A stretch of 64,000 nucleotides of DNA. Origin: JAICYJ01 sp963766445 (GTDB taxonomy: Bacteria; Actinomycetota; Thermoleophilia; Gaiellales; JAICJC01). The stretch is taken from assembly GCA_963766445.1 (NCBI GenBank), contig CAVXZW010000029.1, forward strand, positions 124,001-188,000, written 5' to 3'. The notes beneath the pieces are model-generated. The model ran no database searches. It worked only from the letters and a program-made list of their open reading frames with translations, and was not told the origin of the DNA. This document shows positions 48,901 to 57,680 of this stretch, in pieces. Each line of letters opens with the position of its first letter. Position 1 is the first letter of the stretch. The translations under genes and the position numbers were made by a program.

Positions 48901-49061
48901 CTCAGCTCCGACGAGACACGCCCGCCGACGATGGTCGCGGCCAGCATGGCGGTTGCGGCGGCGATGCCGAGAGCCGCCAGCAGGCCGCGTTGCGGCCGGC
49001 GGCGGATGCGCGCCGCCGCCACCGAGATCGGCGCCAGCAGGGCTGTGGCAACGCGAGCCAT
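45985..49061 (-). CDS. FtsX-type ABC permease, two-unit
   Basis: About 1025 residues after correcting frame changes near 47755 and 47085. It starts MARVATALLAPISVAAARIRRR with a helix (AALGIAAATAMLAATIVGG), a large extracellular domain, then a cluster of helices at about 300-480. A second unit begins near VRIAVVSVAREPLPAAIAAAF with another extracellular domain and a final helix bundle (VLALLLSLAALLLSVAAAV to LAAFLLLSALAVALSTRAAF). This is the MacB/LolCE two-repeat plan used for lipoprotein handling, antibiotic export or mechanotransmission. It is driven by the adjacent double ATPase. Confidence 0.85.
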
Positions 49062-49070
49062 GGACCGATG

Positions 49071-49076
49071 ATGGTA
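49071..49076 (-). promoter_or_regulatory. -10 box of ABC/lipoprotein/DyP operon (leaderless)
   Basis: TACCAT on the minus strand with a 9-nt spacer to ATG 49061. Confidence 0.45.
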
Positions 49077-49114
49077 GTCCCGGGACTGGCTGTGCAGAGG
49101 TGCGTGCGACCGGG

Positions 49115-49120
49115 TAATGT
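49115..49120 (+). promoter_or_regulatory. -10 box of deacetylase gene (leaderless)
   Basis: TAATGT with a 10-nt spacer to ATG 49131. The divergent gap to the permease gene is only 69 bp. Confidence 0.45.
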
Positions 49121-49130
49121 CCGCCCGCCG

Positions 49131-50241
<1,111 letters not shown>

Positions 50242-50242
50242 G

Positions 50243-50728
50243 ATGTCGTGCACTGTGCGCCCGCTGATGGACGGCGACCGGGCGTGGTTGACCGGCTTCA
50301 TGACCGAGCGCTGGGGCGTGCCGGTGGCGGCCGGCGGCGGGCGGCTGCACCGGCTGGACGACCTGCCCGGCTTCGCGGCCGTCTCCGCGGACGGCACGGT
50401 GGCCGGTGTCGTCACCTACCTGATCAAGGCAGACGACTGCGAGGTGGTCTCGATCGACGCCGTCGTCCAGGGCGAGGGCGTCGGCACGGCGCTGCTGGAG
50501 GCCGCATGCGAGGCGGCCGTCGCGGCCGGCTGCCGGCGCGTGCGACTGATCACGACCAACGACAACGTGGACGCGCTGCGCTTCTACCAGCGCCGCGGCT
50601 TCGCGCTGACCGAGCTGCGCCGGGGTGCGGTCGACGAGTCGCGCCGCATGAAGCCGCAGATCCCGCTGGTGGGCGCGCACGGCATCCCCATCCGCGACGA
50701 GCTGGTGCTGGTGCGGGAGCTACCCTGA
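50243..50728 (+). CDS. GNAT-family N-acetyltransferase
   Basis: 161 residues, intact. The acetyl-CoA site is VVQGEGVGTALLEAACEAA (motif A, Q-x-x-G-x-G, about 74-92), followed by VRLITTNDNVDALRFYQRRGF (motif B) and a C-terminal strand region. The N-terminal part RPLMDGDRAWLTGFMTERWG may form the acceptor site. ATG 50243 follows the deacetylase stop directly. Acceptor unknown; pairing with a deacetylase suggests that both enzymes see the same N-acetyl group or the same pathway. Confidence 0.88.
   Translation: MSCTVRPLMDGDRAWLTGFMTERWGVPVAAGGGRLHRLDDLPGFAAVSADGTVAGVVTYLIKADDCEVVSIDAVVQGEGVGTALLEAACEAAVAAGCRRVRLITTNDNVDALRFYQRRGFALTELRRGAVDESRRMKPQIPLVGAHGIPIRDELVLVRELP
50721..50726 (+). promoter_or_regulatory. 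-10 box of J-domain gene (leaderless)
   Basis: TACCCT with a 6-nt spacer to ATG 50733, lying across the end of the GNAT gene. Confidence 0.4.
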
Positions 50729-50732
50729 GAGC

Positions 50733-51530
50733 ATGAGACGACGAGCACCGAGGTCGGCCGACTGCGCCCGCGCGCTGTGGCTGCTGGGGCTGCAGCCGCC
50801 GGTCGATCCGGACGAGCTCGCCGCGGCCTGGAAGCGGCGGGTCACGCGCGCCCACCCAGACCTGCACGCCGTATCCGAGCAGCGCAGCGAGGCCGCGACC
50901 GTGCTGACGCGCGCGCTGAACGATGCCCGCGACACGGTGCAGGCCTGGATCGCGAGCGGCCGCGAATGGCCGCAGCCCGCAATGGGCGGACGCACCGTGC
51001 CGGCGCAGCCCGCCTCACAGCCTGACCCGGAGCCACCCGCGGCCGCGGTCTGCAAGCACACCGGCCTGCGGGCCGGCGACCGCGTGCGTACCTGGCCCTA
51101 CGACGGCGACCCGGTGGCCGTGCGCGGCACCGAGGTGGAGCCGGGCGCGGGCACCGTCTGGGTGCTGCTGGCCGACGGCTCGACCACCGCTTCGCATCGC
51201 GTGCGGCTGGCCGCATACGGCTGCCCCGTCTGCGGCGCCTGCGAGGGCCCGGTGGACGGCGCGGTCGTCACCCGCCCCTGCAGCGACTGCCTCCGCGACC
51301 TGCGCAGGCTGGAGCAGCGCTCGTCCGAGGGGCCCCGTATCCGCACGGCGATCGAGGCTCGATCGGAGGCCGGTCGCGCCACCGCCCGCTCCCTCGACAG
51401 CGCCTGGCTGGGCGAGCGCGCCGCCGAGCGCGGGCGCTGGGCTCGTCGTCTGCGGCTGGCCTCTCCCGAGGACCTGCACGCGGCCCTGCTGGGCGCGTTC
51501 ACGCGCGCCTTCGAGCGATGGGCCGCCTAA
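50733..51530 (+). CDS. J-domain-like protein with Cys4 zinc-ribbon motif
   Basis: 265 residues; not a named family to my knowledge. Residues about 10-75 resemble a J domain: a helix with ALWLLGLQPPVDPDELAAAW, then KRRVTRAHPDLHA containing HPD, then a third helix with NDARDTVQAWI. J domains stimulate Hsp70 ATPase through HPD. After a Pro/Ala linker, a basic beta region (GLRAGDRVRTWPYDG) leads to CPVCGACEG ... RPCSDCLRDL (about 168-192), a CxxC pair set able to bind zinc. The C-terminal 70 residues are helical and Arg-rich. It ends overlapping the MauE gene by 4 nt, tail to tail. No dnaK is near. Confidence 0.7.
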   Translation: MRRRAPRSADCARALWLLGLQPPVDPDELAAAWKRRVTRAHPDLHAVSEQRSEAATVLTRALNDARDTVQAWIASGREWPQPAMGGRTVPAQPASQPDPEPPAAAVCKHTGLRAGDRVRTWPYDGDPVAVRGTEVEPGAGTVWVLLADGSTTASHRVRLAAYGCPVCGACEGPVDGAVVTRPCSDCLRDLRRLEQRSSEGPRIRTAIEARSEAGRATARSLDSAWLGERAAERGRWARRLRLASPEDLHAALLGAFTRAFERWAA

Positions 51531-52015
51531 GCAGGAGCTTCGGTCGGCGCGAACGCGTCCTCGCGCCCCAGCAGGCTGGCGTCGACCGACAGCTTGCGGG
51601 CCGGCCGCCAGACCATCAGCGCAGACGGCACACCCAGCGCGATGTCGCGCAGGATGGTTGCTGCCCCGACCTGCGTCTGCACGGTGGTGCCGAAGCAGCC
51701 GCAGTCGATCGAGAGCCCGCGCGCCCAGGCCTGCGCCTCGGCCACCAGGAAGATCACCATCAGCACGCACGCCAGGATCGCCGTCGGCCGCACCATCGCG
51801 CCCACCAGCAGGTAGCCGCCGATCGCGACCTCGACCAGTGGCAGGCCGTAGCTGAAGGGCGACACCAGGCCGTGCGGCAGCACCTGGTAGGCGTCGACCT
51901 GCGTCCGGAATCCGTCCAGATCGGCGAGCTTGGTGATGCCGGCGAACAGCCAGATGCCCGCCGCCGTGAGCCGCACTGCCAACCCGACCCAGGGCAGCAG
52001 CTCGCGTTTACGCAC
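51527..52015 (-). CDS. MauE/DoxX-like membrane protein
   Basis: 162 residues with four membrane helices (about 8-28, 48-70, 75-95, 115-135). SIDCGCFGTTVQ near residue 100 gives the CxC motif typical of MauE-type proteins, which are thought to supply or accept electrons for disulfide exchange across the membrane. The first helix has AGIWLFAGITKLADL, as in DoxX/MauE. GTG 52015 overlaps the end of the TlpA-like gene by 8 nt, so the two are made together. The frame is intact. Confidence 0.85.
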   Translation of the reverse strand: MRKRELLPWVGLAVRLTAAGIWLFAGITKLADLDGFRTQVDAYQVLPHGLVSPFSYGLPLVEVAIGGYLLVGAMVRPTAILACVLMVIFLVAEAQAWARGLSIDCGCFGTTVQTQVGAATILRDIALGVPSALMVWRPARKLSVDASLLGREDAFAPTEAPA

Positions 52016-52783
52016 CAGCGGCCGCCTGGTCGAGCTCCTGTTTCAGCTTGGCCGTCGGCTGCTCGTTGTCGGATGCCCAGTGCACGGTGCCGTCCGGCGC
52101 GATCACGTAGAACGTGGGATAGCCCTGGATGTGGTAGGCGTCGGTGATCGGCCCTGGTCGCTGCGGGCGAGTGCCAGCTGCCGGCCTGCGGGCCGATGGT
52201 CGAGCAGGGCCGGGTACTGGAGCCCGAAGTAGCGGTGGAACGCGTACACGCTGGGTGCCCCTTCGCTGTCGGCGTTGATCGAGAGCATCTGCTCATGGGA
52301 CGTGTCCAGCGTGCTGTACAGACCGTGCAGGTGCGGCGCCTCTGCCTGGCAATGCGGGCATGAGGTGGCGAAGAACTCGATCAGGAGCGCCTTGCCGGCG
52401 TAGTCAGTGAGCGAAACGGTGTCACCCTGCGGCGTCTTCAACGTGAACGCGGGAGCCACGGTGCCGGGCTTGAGCAGGGTGCTGTTGTTGGGTGCGGGCG
52501 AGTCGGATGCGCTCTTGTCCTCGATCTTCCCCACGCCCGGGATCAGCTGCGGATGGAACCCGACCTTCGCGGCCGCCACGCGCAGCGGCTTGGGGGCGTT
52601 CAGGTCGGCGGCGGTGGGCTTGGCCGGCCCTGGCGCGGAGGGCGCCTGGTTGAGGCGGTTCAGCACGGCAGCCATCGCAATGATCGCCAGCACCACCCCG
52701 CCGGTCGCCAGCCACAGGTTGCGCTGCTGTTGTCGTTTCTGCTGCTGGTCGCGCTGGGCGCGAACTCGTGAAGCCTTGCCCAC
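52008..52783 (-). CDS. TlpA/ResA-like membrane-anchored thiol-disulfide oxidoreductase
   Basis: About 258 residues. A very basic N-terminus rich in Gln/Arg (RDQQQKRQQQRN) precedes one membrane helix (LWLATGGVVLAIIAMAAVL). The thioredoxin fold starts LKPGTVAPAFTLKTPQGD; the redox site FFATSCPHCQAEAPHL (CPHC) is at about 151-166. The frame shifts near 52155; the corrected end is DAYHIQGYPTFYVIAPDG ... LDQAAAGA, including the cis-Pro YPTF. SD AGGAGAG lies before GTG 52783. CPHC is the DsbA-like, more oxidising variant. Partner: the MauE-like protein. Confidence 0.85.
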
Positions 52784-52880
52784 CGATCTCTCCTGGTCGC
52801 CTCATCACATGGTAGTCAGCATGGCACCGGAGTCGACCGCTGGCCGCGGAGAATGCCTACCCGAGGGGATTTCGGCGGGC

Positions 52881-53522
52881 TCAGCTGATCAGCCGCTGGC
52901 GGATCGCGAGCGCCACCGCCTGCGTGCGGGTATCCGCGTCGAGCTTGCGCATGGCGTTGCGCACGTGGGTGCGGACGGTCTCGGTGGAGAGGTAGAGCTT
53001 GGCCGCGATCTCGCGGTTTGACTCGCCGTCGGCCAGCATCGCCAGGATCTCGCGCTCGCGGGCGGACAGGCCCGGGATCTGGCCGATCCCGCGGCCGCGC
53101 AGCAGGTCGGCGCTGAGCGACGGGTCGAGGTAGGCGCCGCCCTCGGCCACGATCCGCACGCCCCGCACCATCTCGGCCGGGGTGGCGTCCTTGACCATGA
53201 AGCCGCGCGCGCCCGCCTCCAGGCCATCGGTCAGCAGGTGGTGCTCGCCGAACGCCGTGAACATCATCACGCCAATCTCCGGGTCGGCGTCAAGCACGCG
53301 CCGGGTGGCCGCGAATCCGCCGCCCATGTCGCCGTCCAGCTGCAGGTCCATGACCACGACATCCGGCTTGCGGCGGGCCGCCATGCTCACGGCCGACTCC
53401 ACGTTGGTGGCCTCCCCGACGACGGTGATACCGATCTCGGAATCGAGGATCGCCTTGATGCCGGAGCGGGTTGCCGCGTGGTCATCGACCACCAGCACAC
53501 GGATTTCGGACGCCTCAGCCAC
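52881..53522 (-). CDS. NarL/LuxR-family response regulator
   Basis: 213 residues. The receiver domain has VLVVDDHAATRSGIKAIL, phospho-Asp in PDVVVMDLQLDGD (about 60), MMFTAFGEHH and GFMVKDATPAEMV. The C-terminal LuxR helix-turn-helix is GLSAREREILAMLADGESNR ... STETVRTHVRNAMRKL. No histidine kinase is intact nearby. The degraded GAF gene at 54.5 kb resembles the sensor half of a NarL-type kinase and may be the remains of its partner. GTG 53522 start. The frame is intact. Confidence 0.93.
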   Translation of the reverse strand: MAEASEIRVLVVDDHAATRSGIKAILDSEIGITVVGEATNVESAVSMAARRKPDVVVMDLQLDGDMGGGFAATRRVLDADPEIGVMMFTAFGEHHLLTDGLEAGARGFMVKDATPAEMVRGVRIVAEGGAYLDPSLSADLLRGRGIGQIPGLSAREREILAMLADGESNREIAAKLYLSTETVRTHVRNAMRKLDADTRTQAVALAIRQRLIS

Positions 53523-53715
53523 AGGGCTGGCATCATCGCACGGGGATCCGCGCGGCGACAGAAATCGGTCAGGCGGCCCACGTGTTCGATAGGCTGCCCG
53601 GGACTACCATTCGGTATAGCCAGCCCACCGGCGGTTCCCTCCCCCGGCCCGTCTGGTGGGTTGGTGGGCTGCCCTCTTGGCGTGCGATCGCGGTGGCCGG
53701 GCGCTCCGCTTGGGC
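53523..53715. other. Intergenic, nothing recognised
   Basis: 193 bp between the NarL regulator and the next small gene. I see no gene or clear signal apart from AT-rich TACCATTCGGTATAGC near 53605-53620, a possible weak promoter. Confidence 0.4.
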
Positions 53716-54021
53716 TCAGCGACCCTGCTCGGCTCGCCACCGCGCCCACGCGTCGCGCGTCGCCTGCTGATCGGCGGTGAGCGGCCTGCGGCTACGGGCC
53801 TTCCCCTCGTTTGCCTGAGGGGTGCTGCCGGGAGTGCGGGCCCGTGCGTAGGGCTCGCTCCAGAGCCCACTCGAAGCTGTCGGCGAGAGCACGCGCCCGC
53901 CGGGTGTGTGCCCGGAGATTCTGCGGGGACGACCACGACGGTTGAGTGCCAGGCCGATGCCTATCGCCACGCAGCTAGCAACGGCCAACGCGCCAACGAT
54001 GCCCAGGGCATATGTGCTCAT
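53716..54021 (-). CDS. Small single-helix membrane protein, hypothetical
   Basis: 101 residues from ATG 54021 (MSTYALGIVGALAVASCVAI): one N-terminal membrane helix (about 4-26), then a basic, Pro/Gly/Ser-rich cytoplasmic tail ending TADQQATRDAWARWRAEQGR. A GGAGG lies 20 nt upstream and a 9-bp hairpin at 54071-54092. Composition fits a real gene, but it is not recognised and sits in a degraded stretch. Confidence 0.45.
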   Translation of the reverse strand: MSTYALGIVGALAVASCVAIGIGLALNRRGRPRRISGHTPGGRVLSPTASSGLWSEPYARARTPGSTPQANEGKARSRRPLTADQQATRDAWARWRAEQGR

Positions 54022-54070
54022 CCCCACTCCGCACCTCCGCCGCTCACGGTAGGCATCGGATGAGGATCTA

Positions 54071-54092
54071 CCGTCACCCATCTGGGTGACGG
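54071..54092. promoter_or_regulatory. Perfect hairpin/palindrome CCGTCACCC-ATCT-GGGTGACGG
   Basis: A 9-bp perfect inverted repeat with a 4-nt loop, about 50 nt upstream of the small membrane gene (minus strand). It could be an operator of GTCAC/GTGAC type or an RNA hairpin. Just beside it the DNA becomes AT-rich. Confidence 0.4.
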
Positions 54093-54130
54093 CATTGAGA
54101 CTTTACGCACAAATAACAGTTACCAGTTGC

Positions 54131-54361
54131 CTAATGCCCTTCGACTGCGAAGAGAATCTCAGCGAATTTCCCCGCAGTCTCCTTTCGCGACCAGTCGCGC
54201 TGCAGTTCGCAGAGCACCTGCACCCAGCTCGTCGGTTGCGCACCCGCCTGGACGACCCGCTCGAGCGTCCGGTCGATCGCTTCGATGCCGTCCAGCACGT
54301 CGGCCAGCTGATGGATGGTCGGCTGGTTCGCGCCGGTCTTCACGTTCACCGTCGAGAGCAC
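54131..54361 (-). CDS. Short hypothetical ORF in low-GC stretch
   Basis: 76 residues from GTG 54361 (LSTVNVKTGANQPTIHQLAD ... GKFAEILFAVEGH). The frame is open further upstream without a better start, so it may be the 3' end of a truncated gene. Not recognised. Base composition (below 60 percent GC) differs from neighbours. Coding status is uncertain. Confidence 0.3.
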   Translation of the reverse strand: MLSTVNVKTGANQPTIHQLADVLDGIEAIDRTLERVVQAGAQPTSWVQVLCELQRDWSRKETAGKFAEILFAVEGH

Positions 54362-54496
54362 GGCCCCGGTGACTATGAGCCAAGCTTGACGCCGGTCGAT
54401 GAGCAGCGAATCCGCGAGATCGCGGAAGCCCTGCGGAGACCGCGCGACGAGCCGAGGTCATGACGGCGACGTTAGAGTGGTTACGAGGGTCGGCGG

Positions 54497-55110
54497 ATGT
54501 CACCTGAGCGCACACCTGCGGAGGCGCATCTCGCAGAGGTCGAGGCGGAGCACGCTGCGCGCTGCGGATCGCCGCACTCCTTGCCCGAAGCGTGCCGGCC
54601 GAAGAGGTCTTTGACGCGGTCGTCGGCGAGGTTCGTTCGCTCATGCGCGTCGAGGCTGTGGGTCTCGTGCGCTACGAAGCCGACAAGACCGACACCTACC
54701 TGGCGGTTTCCGCCGAAGCAGACGCACCGGTCGAACTGCCGGTGTACGGGTTACCCACGGAAGGGCATACCGTCACCGCCTTGGTCTTCCGCACCGGGCA
54801 GCCCGCACGCGTCGACGATTACACGAAGGCCACCGGCGGGGAGTTCGTCCGCCGATTCCGCGAGGCCGGGTTCGGGCGACCGTGGGTATCCCCGTCCAGG
54901 TTCGAGAACAGGTGTGGGGGGTGCTTGGTGTCTACTCGATGCACCAGCCTCTACCCTCGGATACGGAGGCACGTCTCGCGGACTTCGCCGCGCTGATCGC
55001 AAGCGCGATCGCGAACGTGCAGGCGTGGTCGCAACTAGAAGCCTCGCGCTTGAGCCTGTCGGCGCCCGACGAACCGTCACTCTCGCCGCCTGATCGGCTA
55101 CGGACTAATG
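54497..55110 (+). pseudogene. Degraded GAF-domain sensor gene
   Basis: Three short frames together give one GAF domain: AHLAEVEAEHA, then LRIAALLARSVPAEEVFDAV, VRSLMRVEAVGLVRYEADK, GHTVTALVFRTGQPARVDDY, then VGIPVQVREQVWGVLGVYS and LADFAALIASAIANVQAWSQ. Frame changes occur near 54555 and 54890. The homology stops at LEASRLSLS, where intact GAF kinases continue into the dimerisation and ATPase domains. Missing the whole output half, it is a pseudogene even if the frameshifts are errors. Confidence 0.75.
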
Positions 55111-55122
55111 CCCATGCCGAAT

Positions 55123-55139
55123 CCCGCTCTGGGAGCGGG
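55123..55139 (-). terminator. Hairpin downstream of tRNA-Val
   Basis: CCCGCTC-N3-GAGCGGG (perfect 7 bp) 12 nt past the tRNA 3' end on the minus strand. No U tract. Confidence 0.4.
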
Positions 55140-55150
55140 TTCCGGTGGTA

Positions 55151-55223
55151 TGGGCGGTACTGGGCTCGAACCAGTGACCCCCAGCTTGTCGAGCTGGTGC
55201 TCTCCCAACTGAGCTAACCGCCC
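55151..55223 (-). tRNA. tRNA-Val (anticodon GAC) with C33
   Basis: 73 nt, complete cloverleaf: acceptor GGGCGGT/ACCGCCC, D arm GCTC-AGTTGGGA-GAGC, anticodon arm CCAGC-TCGACAA-GCTGG, variable GGGTC, T arm ACTGG-TTCGAGC-CCAGT, discriminator A, no encoded CCA. Aligned on E. coli tRNA-Val(GAC), the anticodon is GAC at positions 34-36 and position 33 is C, where U is almost universal. Partial similarity to the dispersed repeat (CTCAACCATGCG) lies just upstream. Confidence 0.9.
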
Positions 55224-55378
55224 CTGCCGCATGGTTGAGCCAAAGCGGCTCGGCCATTCGGGTGGGATCCGGATTCTACAATGTGGGCGGGCTCGGGCCG
55301 GCTGCGAGGCGTCATACGCAGAGAGTTGGCCTGTGGTACCGGCCGAAATCGGATAGCGGCCCACGCCGAGGCGGCCGG

Positions 55379-55384
55379 TAGGAT
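55379..55384 (+). promoter_or_regulatory. -10 box of MFS gene (leaderless)
   Basis: TAGGAT with a 9-nt spacer to GTG 55394. Confidence 0.45.
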
Positions 55385-55393
55385 GCTGCCCCC

Positions 55394-56938
55394 GTGAGTT
55401 CCCCGACCTCGAGATCGCTCATGCGTGCGCTGGTTGGCCCGGGGGGAGCCGAGTTCCGGCGTTTCTGGCTGGCAACTGCCATCAGCGTGCTGGGCACCTG
55501 GATGGCCGCGATCGCCCTGGCCATCCGGATGTTCGACATGACCGGCTCACCGGCCTGGGTGTCGGCCCTGCTGTTTGCCGAGTTCACGCCCGTCGTGCTG
55601 ATCGGGTTCCTGGTCGGTGACCGGCTGAATCGGCTGCGTGTGCGGCGCAGCCTGGTGATCTGCGACATCGGCAGCGCCGCGGTGTTCGCAGCGCTGGCGC
55701 TGATCTCGACGCCGTGGGCGGTGGTCGCCCTGGCCGCGCTGGGCGGGATCGGGGTCGGCGTGTTCCGGCCGCTGGCCACCGCGGCCGTGCCGATGCTGGT
55801 GGCGGACGACGACCTCGAGGCCGCAAACGGCGCGCTCGGCTCCGTCGACCACACGATGACGTTTCTGGGCGAGCTGGTCGGCGGCTTCCTGGTCGCCACG
55901 ATCGGCGCCGCCCTGGCGCTGGGACTTAACAGCGCCTCGTTCCTGGTCTCCGCGATCCTGGTCTCGAGCTGCGGGGCGCTGGCCGGCGCCGGGCGCCCGA
56001 AGGCTCCCGATCGGACCAAGATCGGCATTGCCAGGGGGTTTGCGCGCACCACGCTGGCTCGTATCCATGCCTCGCCGGTGCTGTTGCAGATCGCGATCGG
56101 CTGGACGATCGCCACTTTCGTGATCGGCGTGGTGCTGGCGGTGCAGGTGCCGCTGCTGCGGGGGACGTTCCATGCCTCACCGACCGTGGTCGGGCTGCTG
56201 CTGGGCCTGGATGCGCTGGGCCTGGTTGCGGGCAGCCTGGTGGCCGGATCGCGCCGATTCGGGCGGACCGCCTACCCGCTGGCGCTGGCCGGGATCGGAG
56301 GCTGCACCATGATCGTCGGCGCCGCGCCCGACATCGTGCTGGCGGCGTTGGGATTCACGCTGCTGGGCGTGTTCAACGGGTTCGCGCTGGTGCTCAACCG
56401 CACGCGCGTCGTCCGCGACACCGAGCCGGCCGAGCGAGCCGGGGTGATCTCGTTCCTGATCGCGCTCAGTGCCACCGGACAGGCCGCCGGCACCATCTGC
56501 GGCGGCGCGTTGGCGACGGTGGTGTCCGAGCGCTGGGCGTTCGTCGCGTTTGGCCTGCTGACCCTGCTGGTGGCCGCGCCAGCCGCGCTGATGGTGGGGC
56601 CGCGCGCAGAATGGAATCTGCAGCCCTCGCCATGGCAGGCGAAACGCAAACGGCGCCCAGTAATTCGTCGCTTGCCAAATCCTTACGATCAGATCATCGC
56701 CCATTTGCAATCCCGGCCTAGAACGAGGCACAGGGCACGATGGGTCAGTCAGCATGAAACACCAGACTCGATGGGCGCTCTGCGCACTGACGTGCGTTGC
56801 TCCCGTGGCCATCCCGATGGTCGCCGCCACACCGGCGAACGCGGCTCGGATCCACGGTCAGCACGTACGGCTGTTGCGCATGGGCGACCACGGCCCTTTG
56901 GTGGGGACGCTGCAACACCTCCTGAAGCTGCCGGTTGA
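55394..56938 (+). CDS. Major facilitator superfamily transporter
   Basis: MFS_3/EntS-like exporter with about twelve helices over the first 410 residues. It begins FRRFWLATAISVLGTWMAAI; the conserved loop 2-3 motif is GFLVGDRLNRLRVRRSLVI, and helices continue through GALATVVSERWAFVAFGLL. The tail from about residue 415 (PSPWQAKRKRRPVIRRLPNP) is basic and low-complexity, and its last 60 codons overlap the next gene in another frame. The true C-terminus probably lies near 56720 after an indel. Substrate unknown. It starts at leaderless GTG 55394. Confidence 0.87.
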   Translation: MSSPTSRSLMRALVGPGGAEFRRFWLATAISVLGTWMAAIALAIRMFDMTGSPAWVSALLFAEFTPVVLIGFLVGDRLNRLRVRRSLVICDIGSAAVFAALALISTPWAVVALAALGGIGVGVFRPLATAAVPMLVADDDLEAANGALGSVDHTMTFLGELVGGFLVATIGAALALGLNSASFLVSAILVSSCGALAGAGRPKAPDRTKIGIARGFARTTLARIHASPVLLQIAIGWTIATFVIGVVLAVQVPLLRGTFHASPTVVGLLLGLDALGLVAGSLVAGSRRFGRTAYPLALAGIGGCTMIVGAAPDIVLAALGFTLLGVFNGFALVLNRTRVVRDTEPAERAGVISFLIALSATGQAAGTICGGALATVVSERWAFVAFGLLTLLVAAPAALMVGPRAEWNLQPSPWQAKRKRRPVIRRLPNPYDQIIAHLQSRPRTRHRARWVSQHETPDSMGALRTDVRCSRGHPDGRRHTGERGSDPRSARTAVAHGRPRPFGGDAATPPEAAG

Positions 56939-57674
56939 CGGCATCTTCGGGCGGCACACGCGGCGCGCCGTGAAGCAGTTCCAGCGCGGGCACCACCTGC
57001 TGGTGGACGGCCAGGTCGGCCCGCAAACCTGGAACGCTTTGCTTCGGCACCGTCACAAGGCGGCACGGTCACGGCGCGCTCACGGCGACGGCATCCTGCG
57101 GTTGGGGGACCGCAGGCCTGCCGTGGCCCGTGTCCAGCGGATGCTGCACATCCGGGTCAACAGCCTGTACGACCGCCGGACATGGCTGGCGGTGCGGCGG
57201 TTCCAGCGCCGGCACCACCTGCTGGCGGACGGCGAGGTCGGGCCGCAGACGCTGCGGGCACTGCACCGGGCGGCGCGTGGTGGGAGCGGGAAGCGGCACC
57301 GTTCCCACCATGCGACGCTTGGGACACGGCTGGTACGCGTGGCCAAGCGCTACGTGGGCGTCCGCTACCGCTGGGGCGGCGAGTCGCCCAGCCGCGGCTT
57401 TGACTGCTCGGGGCTCGTCCAGTACTCGTTCGCGCAGCTGGGCGTGTCGGTGCCCCGCGTCACCTACGACCAGTGGCACGCCGGCAGGCACGTCAGCCGC
57501 GGCCACCTGCGCCGCGGCGACCTGGTGTTCTTCCACCACCTCAGCCACGTGGGCATCTTCCTGGGACACGGCTGGTTCCTGCACGCGCCGCGCACCGGCG
57601 AGCGCATCCATGCGTCGTCGATGGGGAACGGCTGGTACGACCGGCACTATGACGGTGCCGTGCGGATCGGCTGA
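56754..57674 (+). CDS. Secreted peptidoglycan hydrolase: two PG-binding domains plus NlpC/P60
   Basis: 306 residues. The signal peptide is MKHQTRWALCALTCVAPVAI to NAA (about 1-30). Two PG_binding_1 repeats follow (about 38-100 and 112-175, each with LLRMGD/ILRLGD, VKQFQRGHHLL / VRRFQRRHHLL and DGQVGPQT / DGEVGPQT). The NlpC/P60 endopeptidase spans about 190-306: catalytic Cys in RGFDCSGLVQYSF, His in HLSHVGIFLG and the third residue near FLHAPRTGE. It cleaves the stem-peptide D-Glu-dibasic acid bond in this family. Unusually rich in His and Arg. ATG 56754 is chosen for the signal peptide. Confidence 0.92.
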   Translation: MKHQTRWALCALTCVAPVAIPMVAATPANAARIHGQHVRLLRMGDHGPLVGTLQHLLKLPVDGIFGRHTRRAVKQFQRGHHLLVDGQVGPQTWNALLRHRHKAARSRRAHGDGILRLGDRRPAVARVQRMLHIRVNSLYDRRTWLAVRRFQRRHHLLADGEVGPQTLRALHRAARGGSGKRHRSHHATLGTRLVRVAKRYVGVRYRWGGESPSRGFDCSGLVQYSFAQLGVSVPRVTYDQWHAGRHVSRGHLRRGDLVFFHHLSHVGIFLGHGWFLHAPRTGERIHASSMGNGWYDRHYDGAVRIG

Positions 57675-57680
57675 ACCGGC

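Noticed and set aside
54882..55217. ORF covering the end of the GAF remnant and the tRNA gene
   Set aside because: The last 40 codons run antisense through tRNA-Val; only the GAF part up to about 55090 has coding character.
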